From positions 1 through 64,000 of the forward strand of contig CAUQNX010000015.1 in assembly GCA_963519845.1 (NCBI GenBank): a stretch of DNA of 64,000 bases, in the 5' to 3' direction. This document shows, in pieces, positions 35,594 through 45,642 of this stretch. Every line of letters begins with the position of its first letter. The stretch's first letter is position 1. Below the pieces are notes generated by a model. That model was not told the DNA's origin and searched no databases. It worked only from the letters and a program-made list of their open reading frames with translations. This DNA is from Moellerella sp963519845 (GTDB lineage Bacteria > Pseudomonadota > Gammaproteobacteria > Enterobacterales > Enterobacteriaceae). The translations under genes were made by a program, and so were the position numbers.

Positions 35594-36313
35594 ATGAATG
35601 AACGACGCTATCAGCGCATTTGCCAAATGCTGGCAATGCGCCAACCTGACTTAACCATTTGCTTAGAAGAAGTGCATAAACCTCATAATGTCTCTGCGAT
35701 TATTCGTAGCGCCGATGCGGTTGGTGTACAACATGTGCATGCTATTTGGCCTGAGCAAAAAGTCAAAATTTTAGTTTCATCGGCGGCAGGCAGTAATAGC
35801 TGGGTCAAAGTAAAAGAACACACCTCGACTGATGATGCCGTAGCCTATTTCAAATCGCAAAAGATGCAAGTTTTGGCGACTAATTTATCCGATAAAGCCG
35901 TCGATTTTCGTCAAATTGATTATACTCGCCCAACCTGTATTTTGATGGGGCAAGAGAAAAAAGGTATCTCCCAACGGGCTATCGAGCTAGCTGATCATGA
36001 TATTATCATCCCGATGATCGGTATGGTACAGTCACTGAATGTTTCCGTTGCTTCTGCACTGATCCTCTACGAAGCCCAGCGCCAGCGTCAACTTGCGGGT
36101 ATGTATGAGAGAACCGAGAGCTTATTGACGGAAGATGAACAGCAACAGTGGTTGTTTGAAGGTGGATATCCAGTACTCGCTGAAGTGGCTCGCCGTAAAG
36201 GTTTAGCTCGCCCTTATATCAATCAACAAGGGCAAATAGAAGCGAGTGATGAGTGGTGGGCAGTGATGCAAACGACAGAAAGAGCGATAAAGCAGAGATT
36301 AAGAGGAGCCTAA
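35594..36313 (+). CDS. trmH: tRNA (guanosine(18)-2'-O)-methyltransferase
   Basis: Methylates the ribose of G18 in the D-loop of tRNAs. The 239-aa SPOUT enzyme (E. coli 229 aa) has motif 1 (HKPHNVSAIIRSADAVG), motif 2 (CILMGQEKKGIS) and motif 3 (IPMIGMVQSLNVSVASAL), the trefoil-knot SAM site. The start is two bases after the spoT stop, so it is translationally coupled. recG begins after three bases. Confidence 0.96.
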   Translation: MNERRYQRICQMLAMRQPDLTICLEEVHKPHNVSAIIRSADAVGVQHVHAIWPEQKVKILVSSAAGSNSWVKVKEHTSTDDAVAYFKSQKMQVLATNLSDKAVDFRQIDYTRPTCILMGQEKKGISQRAIELADHDIIIPMIGMVQSLNVSVASALILYEAQRQRQLAGMYERTESLLTEDEQQQWLFEGGYPVLAEVARRKGLARPYINQQGQIEASDEWWAVMQTTERAIKQRLRGA

Positions 36314-36316
36314 GCG

Positions 36317-38398
36317 ATGAAAAGCGGACTGCTTGATACGATTTCACTGATCTCGTTACAGGGTGTCGGTGCCAGTCAGGCAGAAAAACTGAGTAAGATT
36401 GGGCTCAATACAGTACAAGATCTGCTGCTACACCTACCATTACGCTATGAAGATCATACGCAACTCTATCAAATAAAAGCATTAATGCCCGGCAGTACCG
36501 CCACCATTTCAGGTGAAATCCTGCAAACCAAAGTGCTATTTGGCAAAAGAAAAATGATGACCTGCCTGATCACCGATGGTACAGGCAATCTGACATTACG
36601 CTTTTTTAACTTCTCCGCCGCTATGAAAAATAATCTAGCCGTTGGCAAGCAAGTGATCGCTTATGGTGAAGTTCGCAGAGGTGTGATGGGGCCGGAAATT
36701 ATCCACCCTGAATATAAAATCAGCCAAAGTAGCGCCGAAATTGCGTTACAAGAGACACTCACTCCCGTTTATCCTACTACCGAAGGTCTGCGCCAAGTTA
36801 GCTTACGCAAGCTAATCGATCAGGCTCTGCTCCTGTTAACCACCGGCGAAATCCCTGAGCTATTACCTGAAACGCTAAGTAACGGTCTGATCAGCTTACC
36901 CGAAGCGATAAAATTACTTCATCGCCCTCCACCAGATATTTTATTAAGTGAATTAGAGACTGGCCGTCATCCTGCTCAGCGGCGATTAATCCTCGAAGAG
37001 TTGTTAGCTCACCATTTAAGTATGTTGGCGACGCGCGCTGGGGCTCAGCAGCTCTACGCCATGCCGCTAGCACCTACTGGTAACCTAAAGTTGCGCTTCT
37101 TGCAACAATTGCCTTTTTCACCGACAAAAGCCCAAGATCGAGTCGTCCACGAGATTGAACAAGACCTGAAAAAATCGACGCCTATGATGCGCCTGATCCA
37201 AGGGGATGTAGGTTCTGGAAAAACTCTCGTGGCCGCAGTCGCTGCTATCTATGCTGTTGAGAACGGTAAACAGGTGGCTCTAATGGCGCCTACGGAACTT
37301 TTAGCTGAACAACATGCCAACACCTTCAGACAGTGGTTCGAGCCGCTTGGCGTGCGTGTGGGCTGGCTGGCTGGCAAGCAGAAAGGGAAAGCTCGTCAGC
37401 AACAGCAAGAGGCTATCGCTTCTGGTGAAGTGGCGATCATTGTTGGCACCCATGCTATTTTTCAACAACAAGTGGTTTTTAACGCCCTTGGTTTAGTCAT
37501 TATCGATGAACAGCATCGATTTGGCGTTCATCAGCGCCTCGCTCTGCGTGAGAAAGGTGAACAGCAAGGATTCCATCCTCATCAACTGATTATGACCGCT
37601 ACGCCAATTCCACGCACTCTGGCGATGGCAGCCTATGCCGACTTAGACACATCCGTTATTGATGAGTTGCCTCCTGGGCGAACGCCCGTGACCACAGTGG
37701 CCATTCCTGACAGTCGTCGCAATGAGATCATCAACCGAGTCAGACAAGCTTGTACGGAAGAGAATCGCCAAGCCTATTGGGTCTGTACCTTAATCGAAGA
37801 TTCTGAGTTACTAGAAGCCCAAGCTGCTGAAGTTATCTATCAAGATCTCTCCCTCGCCCTTCCTGAATTAAAAATCGGCCTAGTTCATGGACGAATGAAA
37901 CCGGCGGAAAAACTCAGTGTGATGGATGCCTTTAAGCGTAATGAAATACAGTTACTCGTCGCTACCACTGTTATCGAAGTGGGTGTTGATGTACCTAACG
38001 CCAGTTTAATGATTATCGATAATCCAGAGCGACTTGGGCTGGCTCAGTTACACCAGCTTAGAGGACGAGTGGGTCGTGGTGCCATAGCTTCCCACTGTGT
38101 GCTGCTCTACAAAACTCCATTGACCCATACGGCGAAACAGCGACTGCAAGTTTTACGTGATAGTAATGATGGATTTGTGATTGCACAGAAAGATTTAGAG
38201 ATCCGTGGCCCCGGCGAGCTACTGGGTACTCGACAAACGGGCAATGCCGAATTTAAAGTCGCTGATCTGTTAAGGGATCAGGGTATGCTGCCTGAGGTTC
38301 AACGTATCGCACGTTACTTACAGCAGAATTATCCAGATAACGCGCAAGCGATGATCGAACGTTGGCTACCAAAGCGCGAGCAGTATAATCTCGCTTAG
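36317..38398 (+). CDS. recG: ATP-dependent DNA helicase RecG
   Basis: Branch-migration helicase that remodels stalled forks and R-loops. The 693-aa protein has an N-terminal wedge/OB domain (about 60-150), Walker A GDVGSGKT at 296-303, the RecG-type DEQH box (IIDEQHRFGVHQRLALREKG), motif III (TATPIPRTLAM) and C-terminal motifs (ATTVIEVGVDVPNA, QLRGRVGRG), plus the TRG region near GELLGTRQTG. Length equals E. coli RecG. Last gene of the operon. Confidence 0.97.
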   Translation: MKSGLLDTISLISLQGVGASQAEKLSKIGLNTVQDLLLHLPLRYEDHTQLYQIKALMPGSTATISGEILQTKVLFGKRKMMTCLITDGTGNLTLRFFNFSAAMKNNLAVGKQVIAYGEVRRGVMGPEIIHPEYKISQSSAEIALQETLTPVYPTTEGLRQVSLRKLIDQALLLLTTGEIPELLPETLSNGLISLPEAIKLLHRPPPDILLSELETGRHPAQRRLILEELLAHHLSMLATRAGAQQLYAMPLAPTGNLKLRFLQQLPFSPTKAQDRVVHEIEQDLKKSTPMMRLIQGDVGSGKTLVAAVAAIYAVENGKQVALMAPTELLAEQHANTFRQWFEPLGVRVGWLAGKQKGKARQQQQEAIASGEVAIIVGTHAIFQQQVVFNALGLVIIDEQHRFGVHQRLALREKGEQQGFHPHQLIMTATPIPRTLAMAAYADLDTSVIDELPPGRTPVTTVAIPDSRRNEIINRVRQACTEENRQAYWVCTLIEDSELLEAQAAEVIYQDLSLALPELKIGLVHGRMKPAEKLSVMDAFKRNEIQLLVATTVIEVGVDVPNASLMIIDNPERLGLAQLHQLRGRVGRGAIASHCVLLYKTPLTHTAKQRLQVLRDSNDGFVIAQKDLEIRGPGELLGTRQTGNAEFKVADLLRDQGMLPEVQRIARYLQQNYPDNAQAMIERWLPKREQYNLA

Positions 38399-38475
38399 TT
38401 TTTTCCCTCATTTAGCTCTTTAGCCAAACGCCTTATTGGATGAATTGGCTAAGCAAAATTTTTGCTCCCTATTAA

Positions 38476-38508
38476 ATAAAAATTGCCGTGAATCTCTTCA
38501 CGGCAATT
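38476..38508 (-). terminator. terminator between recG and gltS
   Basis: A perfect 12-bp stem (aattgccgtgaa at 38481-38492 with ttcacggcaatt at 38497-38508) and a four-base loop. The minus strand continues with a T run, so it mainly serves gltS; it may also stop recG transcripts. Confidence 0.85.
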
Positions 38509-38552
38509 CCCTGCTTTACTTATTTGTTTAATTATTTGATATCGCGTTATTG

Positions 38553-39767
38553 CTAACCCGCGATCGTTGGGAATACAGGTAACAAGAGATAAAGCTTGAT
38601 AACAATCGCATTCACAATATCGATAAAGAACGCACCCACCATAGGCACAACTAAGAATGCAAGATGCGATGGACCAAAACGGTCAGTGATCGCCTGCATA
38701 TTAGCAATAGCTGTAGGTGTTGCTCCTAGGCCGAAACCACAATGACCCGCAGCCAGAACAGCAGCATCATAGTTTTTACCCATCACGCGGAACGTCACAA
38801 AGATCGCATAAGAGGCCATCACAATGGCTTGAACCACAAGGATAACCAACATTGGAATAGCCAAGGAGGCTAATTCCCAAAGCCGTAAACTCATCAATGC
38901 CATTGCTAAGAACAGTGATAGGCTCACGTTCCCCAAGACGGAAACGGCGCGATCAAAGACGCGATAGAAACCTAACATTGATAAGCTATTGCTTAAGATA
39001 ACACCTATGAATAATACGCAGACAAAGGTAGGCAGTGCATAGGCCGTATCTGCGAGTAGACCCGCAACGAATTTACCCGCCAGCAAACAGATCGCAATCA
39101 TGGCGATTGTTTCTATCATCACCATAGAAGTGATTACACGCCCTGATTGAGGTTTTTCAAAGGCAGTAGGAACATCTTTATCATCTTCGCCATTGCCCGG
39201 CGTTGGAACGTTGCGGATCAAGAAACGTGCAACAGGTCCACCAATCAAGCCACCGAGTACTAAACCAAATGTTGCACAAGCCATAGCAACTTCAGTTGCA
39301 CTCTTAAAGCCATAGGATTCACTAAATATTTTACCCCAAGCACCACCAGTACCATGGCCGCCTGAAAGTGTAATTGAACCCGCTAATAATCCCATAAGAG
39401 GATCTAAGCCCAGCATAGTTGCTAGTGCTATACCGACTGTATTCTGAACAACCAATAAGCCGACGACCACAAATACGAAGATAAACAACGCTTTACCGCC
39501 CGCACGCAAACTAGCCAAGTTTGCATTCAGACCAATAGTTGCGAAGAAAGCCAACATCATTGGCTCTTGTAGTGAGAGATCGAAAGAGACGCTCCAATCC
39601 ATAGTTTGCTTAATAACAAGCAAGCTAACCGCGACTAACAATCCACCCGCAACGGGTTCAGGGATGGTATATTTTTCTAAAAAAGAGACCGATTTTACAA
39701 GCTTACGCCCTAGTAAAAGCACTAGTGTAGCAGCAACAAGCGTACCGTAGACATCGAGATGATACAT
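38553..39767 (-). CDS. gltS: sodium/glutamate symporter
   Basis: Na+-coupled glutamate uptake carrier of the inner membrane. The 404-aa protein has two inverted halves, each with a re-entrant loop containing the G-G-x-G motif family (GSITLSGGHGTGGAWG near residue 130; AAGHCGFGLGATPTAIANM near residue 338). About ten TM helices. E. coli GltS has 401 aa. It is divergent from xanP with a 235-bp gap. Confidence 0.96.
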   Translation of the reverse strand: MYHLDVYGTLVAATLVLLLGRKLVKSVSFLEKYTIPEPVAGGLLVAVSLLVIKQTMDWSVSFDLSLQEPMMLAFFATIGLNANLASLRAGGKALFIFVFVVVGLLVVQNTVGIALATMLGLDPLMGLLAGSITLSGGHGTGGAWGKIFSESYGFKSATEVAMACATFGLVLGGLIGGPVARFLIRNVPTPGNGEDDKDVPTAFEKPQSGRVITSMVMIETIAMIAICLLAGKFVAGLLADTAYALPTFVCVLFIGVILSNSLSMLGFYRVFDRAVSVLGNVSLSLFLAMALMSLRLWELASLAIPMLVILVVQAIVMASYAIFVTFRVMGKNYDAAVLAAGHCGFGLGATPTAIANMQAITDRFGPSHLAFLVVPMVGAFFIDIVNAIVIKLYLLLPVFPTIAG

Positions 39768-40002
39768 TTACGTACCTCATCTGTTGTTAATATTATTTAA
39801 AACCAATAAGACGTCAGTATATTCCTCAAACGCCAAAGCAGGGTGGACAGATTAGAAAAAAAATTCGCACTAAACACAAGTTAAAACATATAAAAATGTG
39901 ACAGCTTCAATCTATGGTAAAAAAATATTTTTTTGCGCAATCGATTGCTTTTTTAAATAGTGCTATTAGAATGCTGTTTTTGTTGGCTGGGAAATCGCTA
40001 AA

Positions 40003-41394
40003 ATGAACAAATCTTCACCAGAACAATTGACCGAAAATATGACAAAATCACCCAAAAGTGAGCTGATTTATCGGTTAGAAGATCGTCCGCCATTACCTCA
40101 AACACTCTTTGCTGCTGGCCAACATCTATTAGCTATGTTTGTTGCCGTCATTACTCCTGCTATGTTGATTTGTCAGGCGCTAGGCCTTCCAGCGCAGGAT
40201 ACACAACGAATTATCAGCATGTCACTATTTGCATCCGGCTTGGCTTCGCTAATCCAAATAAGGGCATGGGGACCTATAGGTTCTGGTTTACTTTCGATAC
40301 AAGGTACCAGTTTTAACTTTGTTGCACCTCTCATTATGGGAGGTGTTGCACTCAAGACCGGAGGGGCAGAAATTCCCGCTATGATGGCCGCATTATTTGG
40401 CACTTTATTAATTGCGGCTTTGACTGAGGTAATTTTGTCCCGTGTGCTACACTTAGCTCGCCGCGTGATCACACCCCTAGTTTCAGGTGTTGTGGTGATG
40501 ATTATCGGTTTATCATTGATCCAAGTGGGACTCACCTCCATCGGTGGTGGCTTTGAAGCTATCAAAAACAATACCTTCGGTTCACCTGACAACCTGATTT
40601 TAGCAGGTATTGTGCTAGTTGTGATTATTCTGCTCAATCGACAACGCAATGCTTATTTGCGTGTTGCCTCCCTTGTGGTAGCAATGGCGGTCGGTTATTT
40701 AGCCGCTTGGCTGATGGATATGCTCCCCGCAGCACCAGCAGAGCCTACCACTAGCGCCCTAATTACCATTCCACAACCCTTCTACTATGGTCTCTCCTTT
40801 GATTGGAACCTGTTAATCCCGTTGATCCTGATTTTTATGGTGACTTCCTTAGAGACCATTGGTGATATTACCGCGACTTCCGATGTCTCTGAACAACCTG
40901 TTCGAGGCCCTCTGTATATGAAGCGAATCAAAGGCGGCGTGTTGGCAAATGGCTTAAATTCAATGGTTTCAGCCATCTTTAACACCTTCCCTAACTCCTG
41001 TTTTGGGCAGAATAATGGCGTGATCCAACTCACTGGGGTTGCCAGTCGTTATGTGGGCTATGTTGTCGCTTTTATGTTGATTGTGCTGGGTCTCTTTCCC
41101 GCCGTTGCTAACTTTGTGCAACAAATTCCAGAGCCAGTATTAGGCGGTGCAACTTTAGTGATGTTTGGTACTATCGCCGCTTCCGGTGTACGCATTGTTT
41201 CCAGAGAAACCTTAAATCGACGAGCAATTATGATCATTGCGCTCTCATTGGCCGTCGGTATGGGGGTTTCACAACAGCCTTTGATCCTACAATTTGCCCC
41301 TGATTGGCTCAAAACCCTATTTTCGTCAGGTATTGCCGCCGGTGGATTGACTGCGATTGTGCTTAATTTGATTTTCCCTTACGACGAAAAATAA
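40003..41394 (+). CDS. xanP: xanthine permease XanP
   Basis: Proton-coupled xanthine uptake, NCS2/NAT family. At 463 aa it has the length of E. coli XanP. The NAT signature motif is FPNSCFGQNNGVIQLTGVASR (about residues 331-350), and the conserved His/Gln region QHLLAMFVAVITPAML lies in TM1. A GMGVSQQP element lies near the C-terminus. Fourteen hydrophobic segments are expected. Gene order gltS-xanP-yicH is as in E. coli. Confidence 0.94.
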   Translation: MNKSSPEQLTENMTKSPKSELIYRLEDRPPLPQTLFAAGQHLLAMFVAVITPAMLICQALGLPAQDTQRIISMSLFASGLASLIQIRAWGPIGSGLLSIQGTSFNFVAPLIMGGVALKTGGAEIPAMMAALFGTLLIAALTEVILSRVLHLARRVITPLVSGVVVMIIGLSLIQVGLTSIGGGFEAIKNNTFGSPDNLILAGIVLVVIILLNRQRNAYLRVASLVVAMAVGYLAAWLMDMLPAAPAEPTTSALITIPQPFYYGLSFDWNLLIPLILIFMVTSLETIGDITATSDVSEQPVRGPLYMKRIKGGVLANGLNSMVSAIFNTFPNSCFGQNNGVIQLTGVASRYVGYVVAFMLIVLGLFPAVANFVQQIPEPVLGGATLVMFGTIAASGVRIVSRETLNRRAIMIIALSLAVGMGVSQQPLILQFAPDWLKTLFSSGIAAGGLTAIVLNLIFPYDEK

Positions 41395-41587
41395 CCTGCT
41401 CTTTGCCACCAGTAAGCCGCTTCATTGGCAAATAAGTGACTATTATGTCGCGCCCAAACGTACTAAAAGGGACGGGCGTGACAAATAGATTAAAAATGTT
41501 TACTTCTTCTGATCCTAATTGCGCTATTCTGCGTTATCAGGCATATCATAATTTGAACTCAATTTTGTGAGCGAGAGGAAAATACCG

Positions 41588-43357
41588 ATGATCAGATGGT
41601 TAACGAAATTTGTTATCACACTCCTAGTACTATTGGTACTAACAATCATCGCTGTTTATGCCGGAATGCAAACCCGCTGGGGCTCCTCGCAACTAAGTTC
41701 TATTCTGACTAAATTCACGGATTATGATGTCTCCGTTGGCATTCTAGGCCACCAATTCTCTACAGCGGGTGAATTTGTTCTACAAGATGTTGAGCTTAAA
41801 GCAAAAAAATCCACTTTTTCGCTCAATGCAAAACAGCTGATTATCGAAGTGAATTGGCGCAATCTTTTTTCCGATCAGCTAGTTAAACGCATAGTCGTTA
41901 CCCAAGGTAATTTAATCGCGGTCGCCTCCGAGCAAATATTGCCGCTCAATGCCAGTGTGCTTCAATTTACCGATTCGCAAATTAGCTATAAAACCAATTC
42001 ACACAATCTCCAAGCAACGGGCTTTACAGGAGGCATCACACCATGGAAAAGTGTCGACAATAATTGGTTTGGAGAAGGAGATTTTCGTTTTACTGCCAAC
42101 GGCTTGAATTTTGATAACCATAGTTTTCAACGCGTCTCAGTCACAGGGAAATCGCAGCCCGCATTTATTGAGCTCAGTAATATCAGCGCGGGTATCAATG
42201 GCGGCCTACTTTCTGGCGCGGGAAAACAATCTCAGGATGGCGCTCTGACAATCGATAATCTCACCTTAAGTGGTATTGGTTGGCAAACTGAAATCTCTTT
42301 TGATAATCTCTTTACCCAGCTAGATAATCTCCCTCCTATTACTTTGAATAATATAGAGTTAATCAATACCAGTATTCAAGGAAAAGATTGGGCTGTTACG
42401 GGTTTAAATAGTAAAATTGAAAAACTTGGTTTTGTTAGAGGTAGCTGGAATACCCCTAAAAGCCAAGTTGAATTAGATGCGGATCAATTGGTGATCAAAA
42501 ATCATCAAATTAGCCAATTAATTGCCAATTTGAATATCGATCAGGATGTACTACAGATTGATAAATTATCCGGCTACTATGAAAAAGGGGTGTTTAACCT
42601 CGAGGGTAGCTGGCAGCGTAATGATCATATCTTAACCATAGATAAAGCCACTTTGGCGGGTATTCTCTACGCATTGCCGGAAGATTGGTTATCTTTTATT
42701 AACTCACCTACACCTGACTGGCTATCTGGCTTGTCAGTTAAGCAATTTAGCTTAACTCAATCGATATTAATGAATATTAACGCTGATTTCCCTTTTGAGT
42801 TTACTAAACTCAGCGGATCTATCACCAATGTCGACTTTATTAAACAAAAGCAATGGGGATTTTGGGGCGGTAAAGCGGTATTCAACGCTGATGCTAGTAC
42901 GCTAAATCAAGTTATGTTGCGCCGTCCTTATATCGAAATTCGCCAAAATGCACAAACATCTCTAGTTGCAACAGCGACCGCCAGTATCGATCGTGGTATT
43001 AGTAAACTGGCTATTCTGGCTAAGCAGGATGCGGCCACAATGCCTTTCTTATTAAAAGCATCAGGAACCAATGTTGATTTATCCATTTTAAATCAATGGG
43101 GATGGAATAATCTGCCGCGCGAAATCCTGGGAGATTTTGAAGTAACGCTGAAAGGTGATTTATTAGGTCAATCCGTCCAGAAATCATTAGATGGGGAATT
43201 AACTGCAATCCCCTTGCGCGGCACAACTATGTTTAAGACGGTAAATAAAGGTGTTGTGACTTCATCTGTCGAAAATATAGATAAGCCACTAGAGAGCACA
43301 AGAAGTGATGAGAACAGTAATGAGGTTAAGGACAATCAGCAAACTGAAGCGCAATAA
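41588..43357 (+). CDS. yicH: AsmA-family protein YicH
   Basis: A 589-aa protein with one N-terminal TM helix (residues 6-26) and a long periplasmic beta-rich region typical of AsmA-like proteins, whose larger members bridge inner and outer membrane and move phospholipids. The function of YicH itself is not settled. I chose ATG 41588 because GAGAGG lies about ten bases before it and the sequence MIRWLTKFVITLL aligns with the E. coli start; an in-frame GTG at 41567 is less likely. E. coli YicH has 569 aa. The C-terminal tail is rich in Glu/Asn/Ser. Confidence 0.9.
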   Translation: MIRWLTKFVITLLVLLVLTIIAVYAGMQTRWGSSQLSSILTKFTDYDVSVGILGHQFSTAGEFVLQDVELKAKKSTFSLNAKQLIIEVNWRNLFSDQLVKRIVVTQGNLIAVASEQILPLNASVLQFTDSQISYKTNSHNLQATGFTGGITPWKSVDNNWFGEGDFRFTANGLNFDNHSFQRVSVTGKSQPAFIELSNISAGINGGLLSGAGKQSQDGALTIDNLTLSGIGWQTEISFDNLFTQLDNLPPITLNNIELINTSIQGKDWAVTGLNSKIEKLGFVRGSWNTPKSQVELDADQLVIKNHQISQLIANLNIDQDVLQIDKLSGYYEKGVFNLEGSWQRNDHILTIDKATLAGILYALPEDWLSFINSPTPDWLSGLSVKQFSLTQSILMNINADFPFEFTKLSGSITNVDFIKQKQWGFWGGKAVFNADASTLNQVMLRRPYIEIRQNAQTSLVATATASIDRGISKLAILAKQDAATMPFLLKASGTNVDLSILNQWGWNNLPREILGDFEVTLKGDLLGQSVQKSLDGELTAIPLRGTTMFKTVNKGVVTSSVENIDKPLESTRSDENSNEVKDNQQTEAQ

Positions 43358-43374
43358 AATCAGAAATATAGATA

Positions 43375-43399
43375 CCGCTGGCGACGATATCGTCAGCGG
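43375..43399. terminator. hairpin between yicH and yiiD
   Basis: ccgctg(g)cgacga pairs imperfectly with tcgtcagcgg between the convergent genes. It has no strong T run, so a terminator role is tentative. Confidence 0.4.
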
Positions 43400-43429
43400 G
43401 TGCAACTTTGTAGGTTAATCGGCAATTGT

Positions 43430-44353
43430 TTAATCGGGAATAGCTTTTTTTCCTTGAGGCAATACCATATAAACACCAGTAAAAACTGCGCCAACGCTAT
43501 TATCTTCACCCAGAACACTCACTTCTAATATCACTCGAGCTCTATTACCACGTGCCAAGCGATCTAACTCACCACTTAACCCTGATAAATCAGCAATAGC
43601 AGTCGGTCTGCCACTAACAGGTTTACGATAACGGATACTGCCATCAACCAATACTATGTCACCACCCAATTGCCGCTCTTGCAATAATAACCAGATCAAT
43701 CCCCAGCCCGTCAATGTGGCTAAAGAGAATTGGCTACCGGCAAAAATAGTCTGATGTAAATTCTGATTACCCGCTTCGGCCATAGTAGTAATAAATTTTT
43801 GCCCAGTATATTGGCTAATACGGACACCCATTTTTTCACTCAATGGAATATGTGTATACCAAGCGCGCTGTAATTCACCGCACCAATCGGGTCGATGCAA
43901 TATTTGATCTAGCGTTTCAACTGGCTTGATCATTAAGAAATGGCGAACGGGTGTATTCAGTTGCCCTGCGATTGGTCCTCGGTTTTCAAAGCCTAATTGA
44001 TCAAAAAATGGCATTGCCTCTTCACGAACACTAGAGACAACACGCTTAACCCCTTCCTGACGAGCTACTGAGTCCAATGCCATGGCAATCAGCTTACCCA
44101 AGCCTTTGCCTTGCATCTTTGGGTGCACAGCGAGGAAACGGATTGAGCCTTCATTATCCGCATTGATATATAAACGCCCTACTGCCAAAATCTGATCTTT
44201 CTCATCCATCACCATTTGATGATGAGCAGTAAGATCATAACCGTCCTTTTCTGAACCCAGAGGTTGATTAAAAGGCTTGCGTAACATCTCCCAACGGAAC
44301 TGATAATAAGCGCTGAATTCAGCTTCCGTTTTGGGTATACGTAGATGATACAT
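43430..44353 (-). CDS. fabY: YiiD/FabY, GNAT plus thioesterase-like fusion
   Basis: A 307-aa two-domain protein. The N-terminal GNAT domain (residues 1-150) has the acetyl-CoA loop VHPKMQGKGLGKLIAMAL. The C-terminal hot-dog, YiiD_C thioesterase-like domain (about 155-300) contains GQKFITTMAEAGNQNLHQTIFAGSQFSLATLTGWGLIW. It matches E. coli YiiD (329 aa), which has been linked to initiation of fatty-acid synthesis when FabH is missing; I recall this and cannot verify it here. Start MYHLRI at 44353 is chosen because AAGGAGG stands about eight bases upstream; the ATG at 44374 lies in front of that site. It lies 24 bases after dtd. Confidence 0.88.
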   Translation of the reverse strand: MYHLRIPKTEAEFSAYYQFRWEMLRKPFNQPLGSEKDGYDLTAHHQMVMDEKDQILAVGRLYINADNEGSIRFLAVHPKMQGKGLGKLIAMALDSVARQEGVKRVVSSVREEAMPFFDQLGFENRGPIAGQLNTPVRHFLMIKPVETLDQILHRPDWCGELQRAWYTHIPLSEKMGVRISQYTGQKFITTMAEAGNQNLHQTIFAGSQFSLATLTGWGLIWLLLQERQLGGDIVLVDGSIRYRKPVSGRPTAIADLSGLSGELDRLARGNRARVILEVSVLGEDNSVGAVFTGVYMVLPQGKKAIPD

Positions 44354-44377
44354 AGAACAAACCTCCTTGATCATTAA

Positions 44378-44815
44378 TCAAACCTGTAGCCAAAATGTCA
44401 CGGGACCATCATTTATTAAGCTGACTTGCATATCCGCAGCAAATTGTCCTGATTCAGTGCAAATATCTGCTAAACGGCAATGATCGATAAAATTCTCATA
44501 TAATTGCTCTGCCATTTGCGGTTCAGCTCCACCCGAAAAGCTGGGTCTCATGCCTTTGTTAGTATCAGCAGCTAGCGTAAATTGGGAAACCACTAATAGG
44601 CTGCCACCTGCTTGCTGGACATTTAGATTCATTTTACCTTGTTGGTCGCTAAAAATGCGATAACCAAGGATTTTATCACTTAAACGTTTTACTTTTTGCT
44701 CATCATCGTTTTTTTCAACGCCAAGTAGCACCAGTAAACCTGTTCCTATTTCGCCCACAGTTTTTCCGCCAACATTGACGCTCGCCTGTGAGACGCGCTG
44801 AATGAGTGCGATCAT
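44378..44815 (-). CDS. dtd: D-aminoacyl-tRNA deacylase
   Basis: Hydrolyses D-amino acids from mischarged tRNA. The start MIALIQRVSQASV at 44815 has AGGA upstream and gives 145 aa, identical to the E. coli length; an upstream in-frame ATG adds eight unconserved residues. Signatures are SQFTLAADTNKGMRPSFSGGA and the Gly-cisPro motif NDGPVTFWLQV at the C-terminus, which excludes L-substrates. Second gene of yihX-dtd-fabY. Confidence 0.95.
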   Translation of the reverse strand: MIALIQRVSQASVNVGGKTVGEIGTGLLVLLGVEKNDDEQKVKRLSDKILGYRIFSDQQGKMNLNVQQAGGSLLVVSQFTLAADTNKGMRPSFSGGAEPQMAEQLYENFIDHCRLADICTESGQFAADMQVSLINDGPVTFWLQV

Positions 44816-44894
44816 GATAATCCTGTATTGCAGTAGCAAAGTGACTGAATATTATCATAATAATAAAAGTCACCTTGCTCAATGAAGATACTAT

Positions 44895-45509
44895 TTAGTC
44901 GACAGAAACACTAAAATCGTGTGATTTAAAGAGTTCAGGAATAGTGTTTTTATCAATAACATGAACAGTATTGATACCTAAACTAGCCGCAGCATCTATA
45001 TTTTCTTTAACATCATCAAAAAATATAGCCTGTTCAGCTTCAAAGCCTTCCGATTGCAAAACATATTTGAAGATTTCAGGATCAGGCTTACGCATACCTA
45101 AATCTTGAGACAAATAGAGGAAATCGGCAGCTTCTGCAATTTCGGGATAGTGTTGTGGCCAATAATCCGTATGAAGACGGTTAGTATTTGATAATACAAC
45201 GACGCGGTGCCCTTGCTCGCGGAGTTTATCCATTAAGTCAATCACTTCGGTTCGTAGTGAAACGAAAATAGCATGCCAACCTTCAGCAAATTGCTCGAAG
45301 CTTAATGAAATACCCATCTCTTCACAAAGATACTCGGCAAATTCCAAATCTGAAATTTTACCGCACTCATGTTGTTGAAATGTATCACCGAACGTAAATG
45401 AACTGGCAATGTCTTCGACCGGTGTGTCGCTAAGTTCGCTCCACTTTTTAAAAACACGATTAAAGTCGATATCAATAATGACATTACCCATATCGAAAAT
45501 ATACAGCAT
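44895..45509 (-). CDS. yihX: alpha-D-glucose-1-phosphate phosphatase YihX
   Basis: A 204-aa HAD-superfamily phosphatase. Motif I is FDMGNVI (nucleophile Asp6), motif II VVLSNTN, motif III Lys in GMRKPDPEIF and motif IV IFFDDVKENIDAA. E. coli YihX (199 aa) acts on alpha-D-glucose 1-phosphate. It heads yihX-dtd-fabY. In E. coli yihY lies between yihX and dtd; here the 79-bp gap leaves no room for it. Confidence 0.93.
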   Translation of the reverse strand: MLYIFDMGNVIIDIDFNRVFKKWSELSDTPVEDIASSFTFGDTFQQHECGKISDLEFAEYLCEEMGISLSFEQFAEGWHAIFVSLRTEVIDLMDKLREQGHRVVVLSNTNRLHTDYWPQHYPEIAEAADFLYLSQDLGMRKPDPEIFKYVLQSEGFEAEQAIFFDDVKENIDAAASLGINTVHVIDKNTIPELFKSHDFSVSVD

Positions 45510-45642
45510 AAATCCTCTCCAAAGTTAAGAATTGAATTTACTTTAATCATTATTTATAGCCGTGAACAGTACTAATTACAGATCTGAGTCGGATTTTCGC
45601 TATAAGCTGCAAATTCAGCTATTTCGCCTCTATTTTCTCACC

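Noticed and set aside
40173..40649. 158-codon minus-strand open frame inside xanP
   Set aside because: It lies fully within a strongly conserved permease gene and shows no recognisable domain or start signals.
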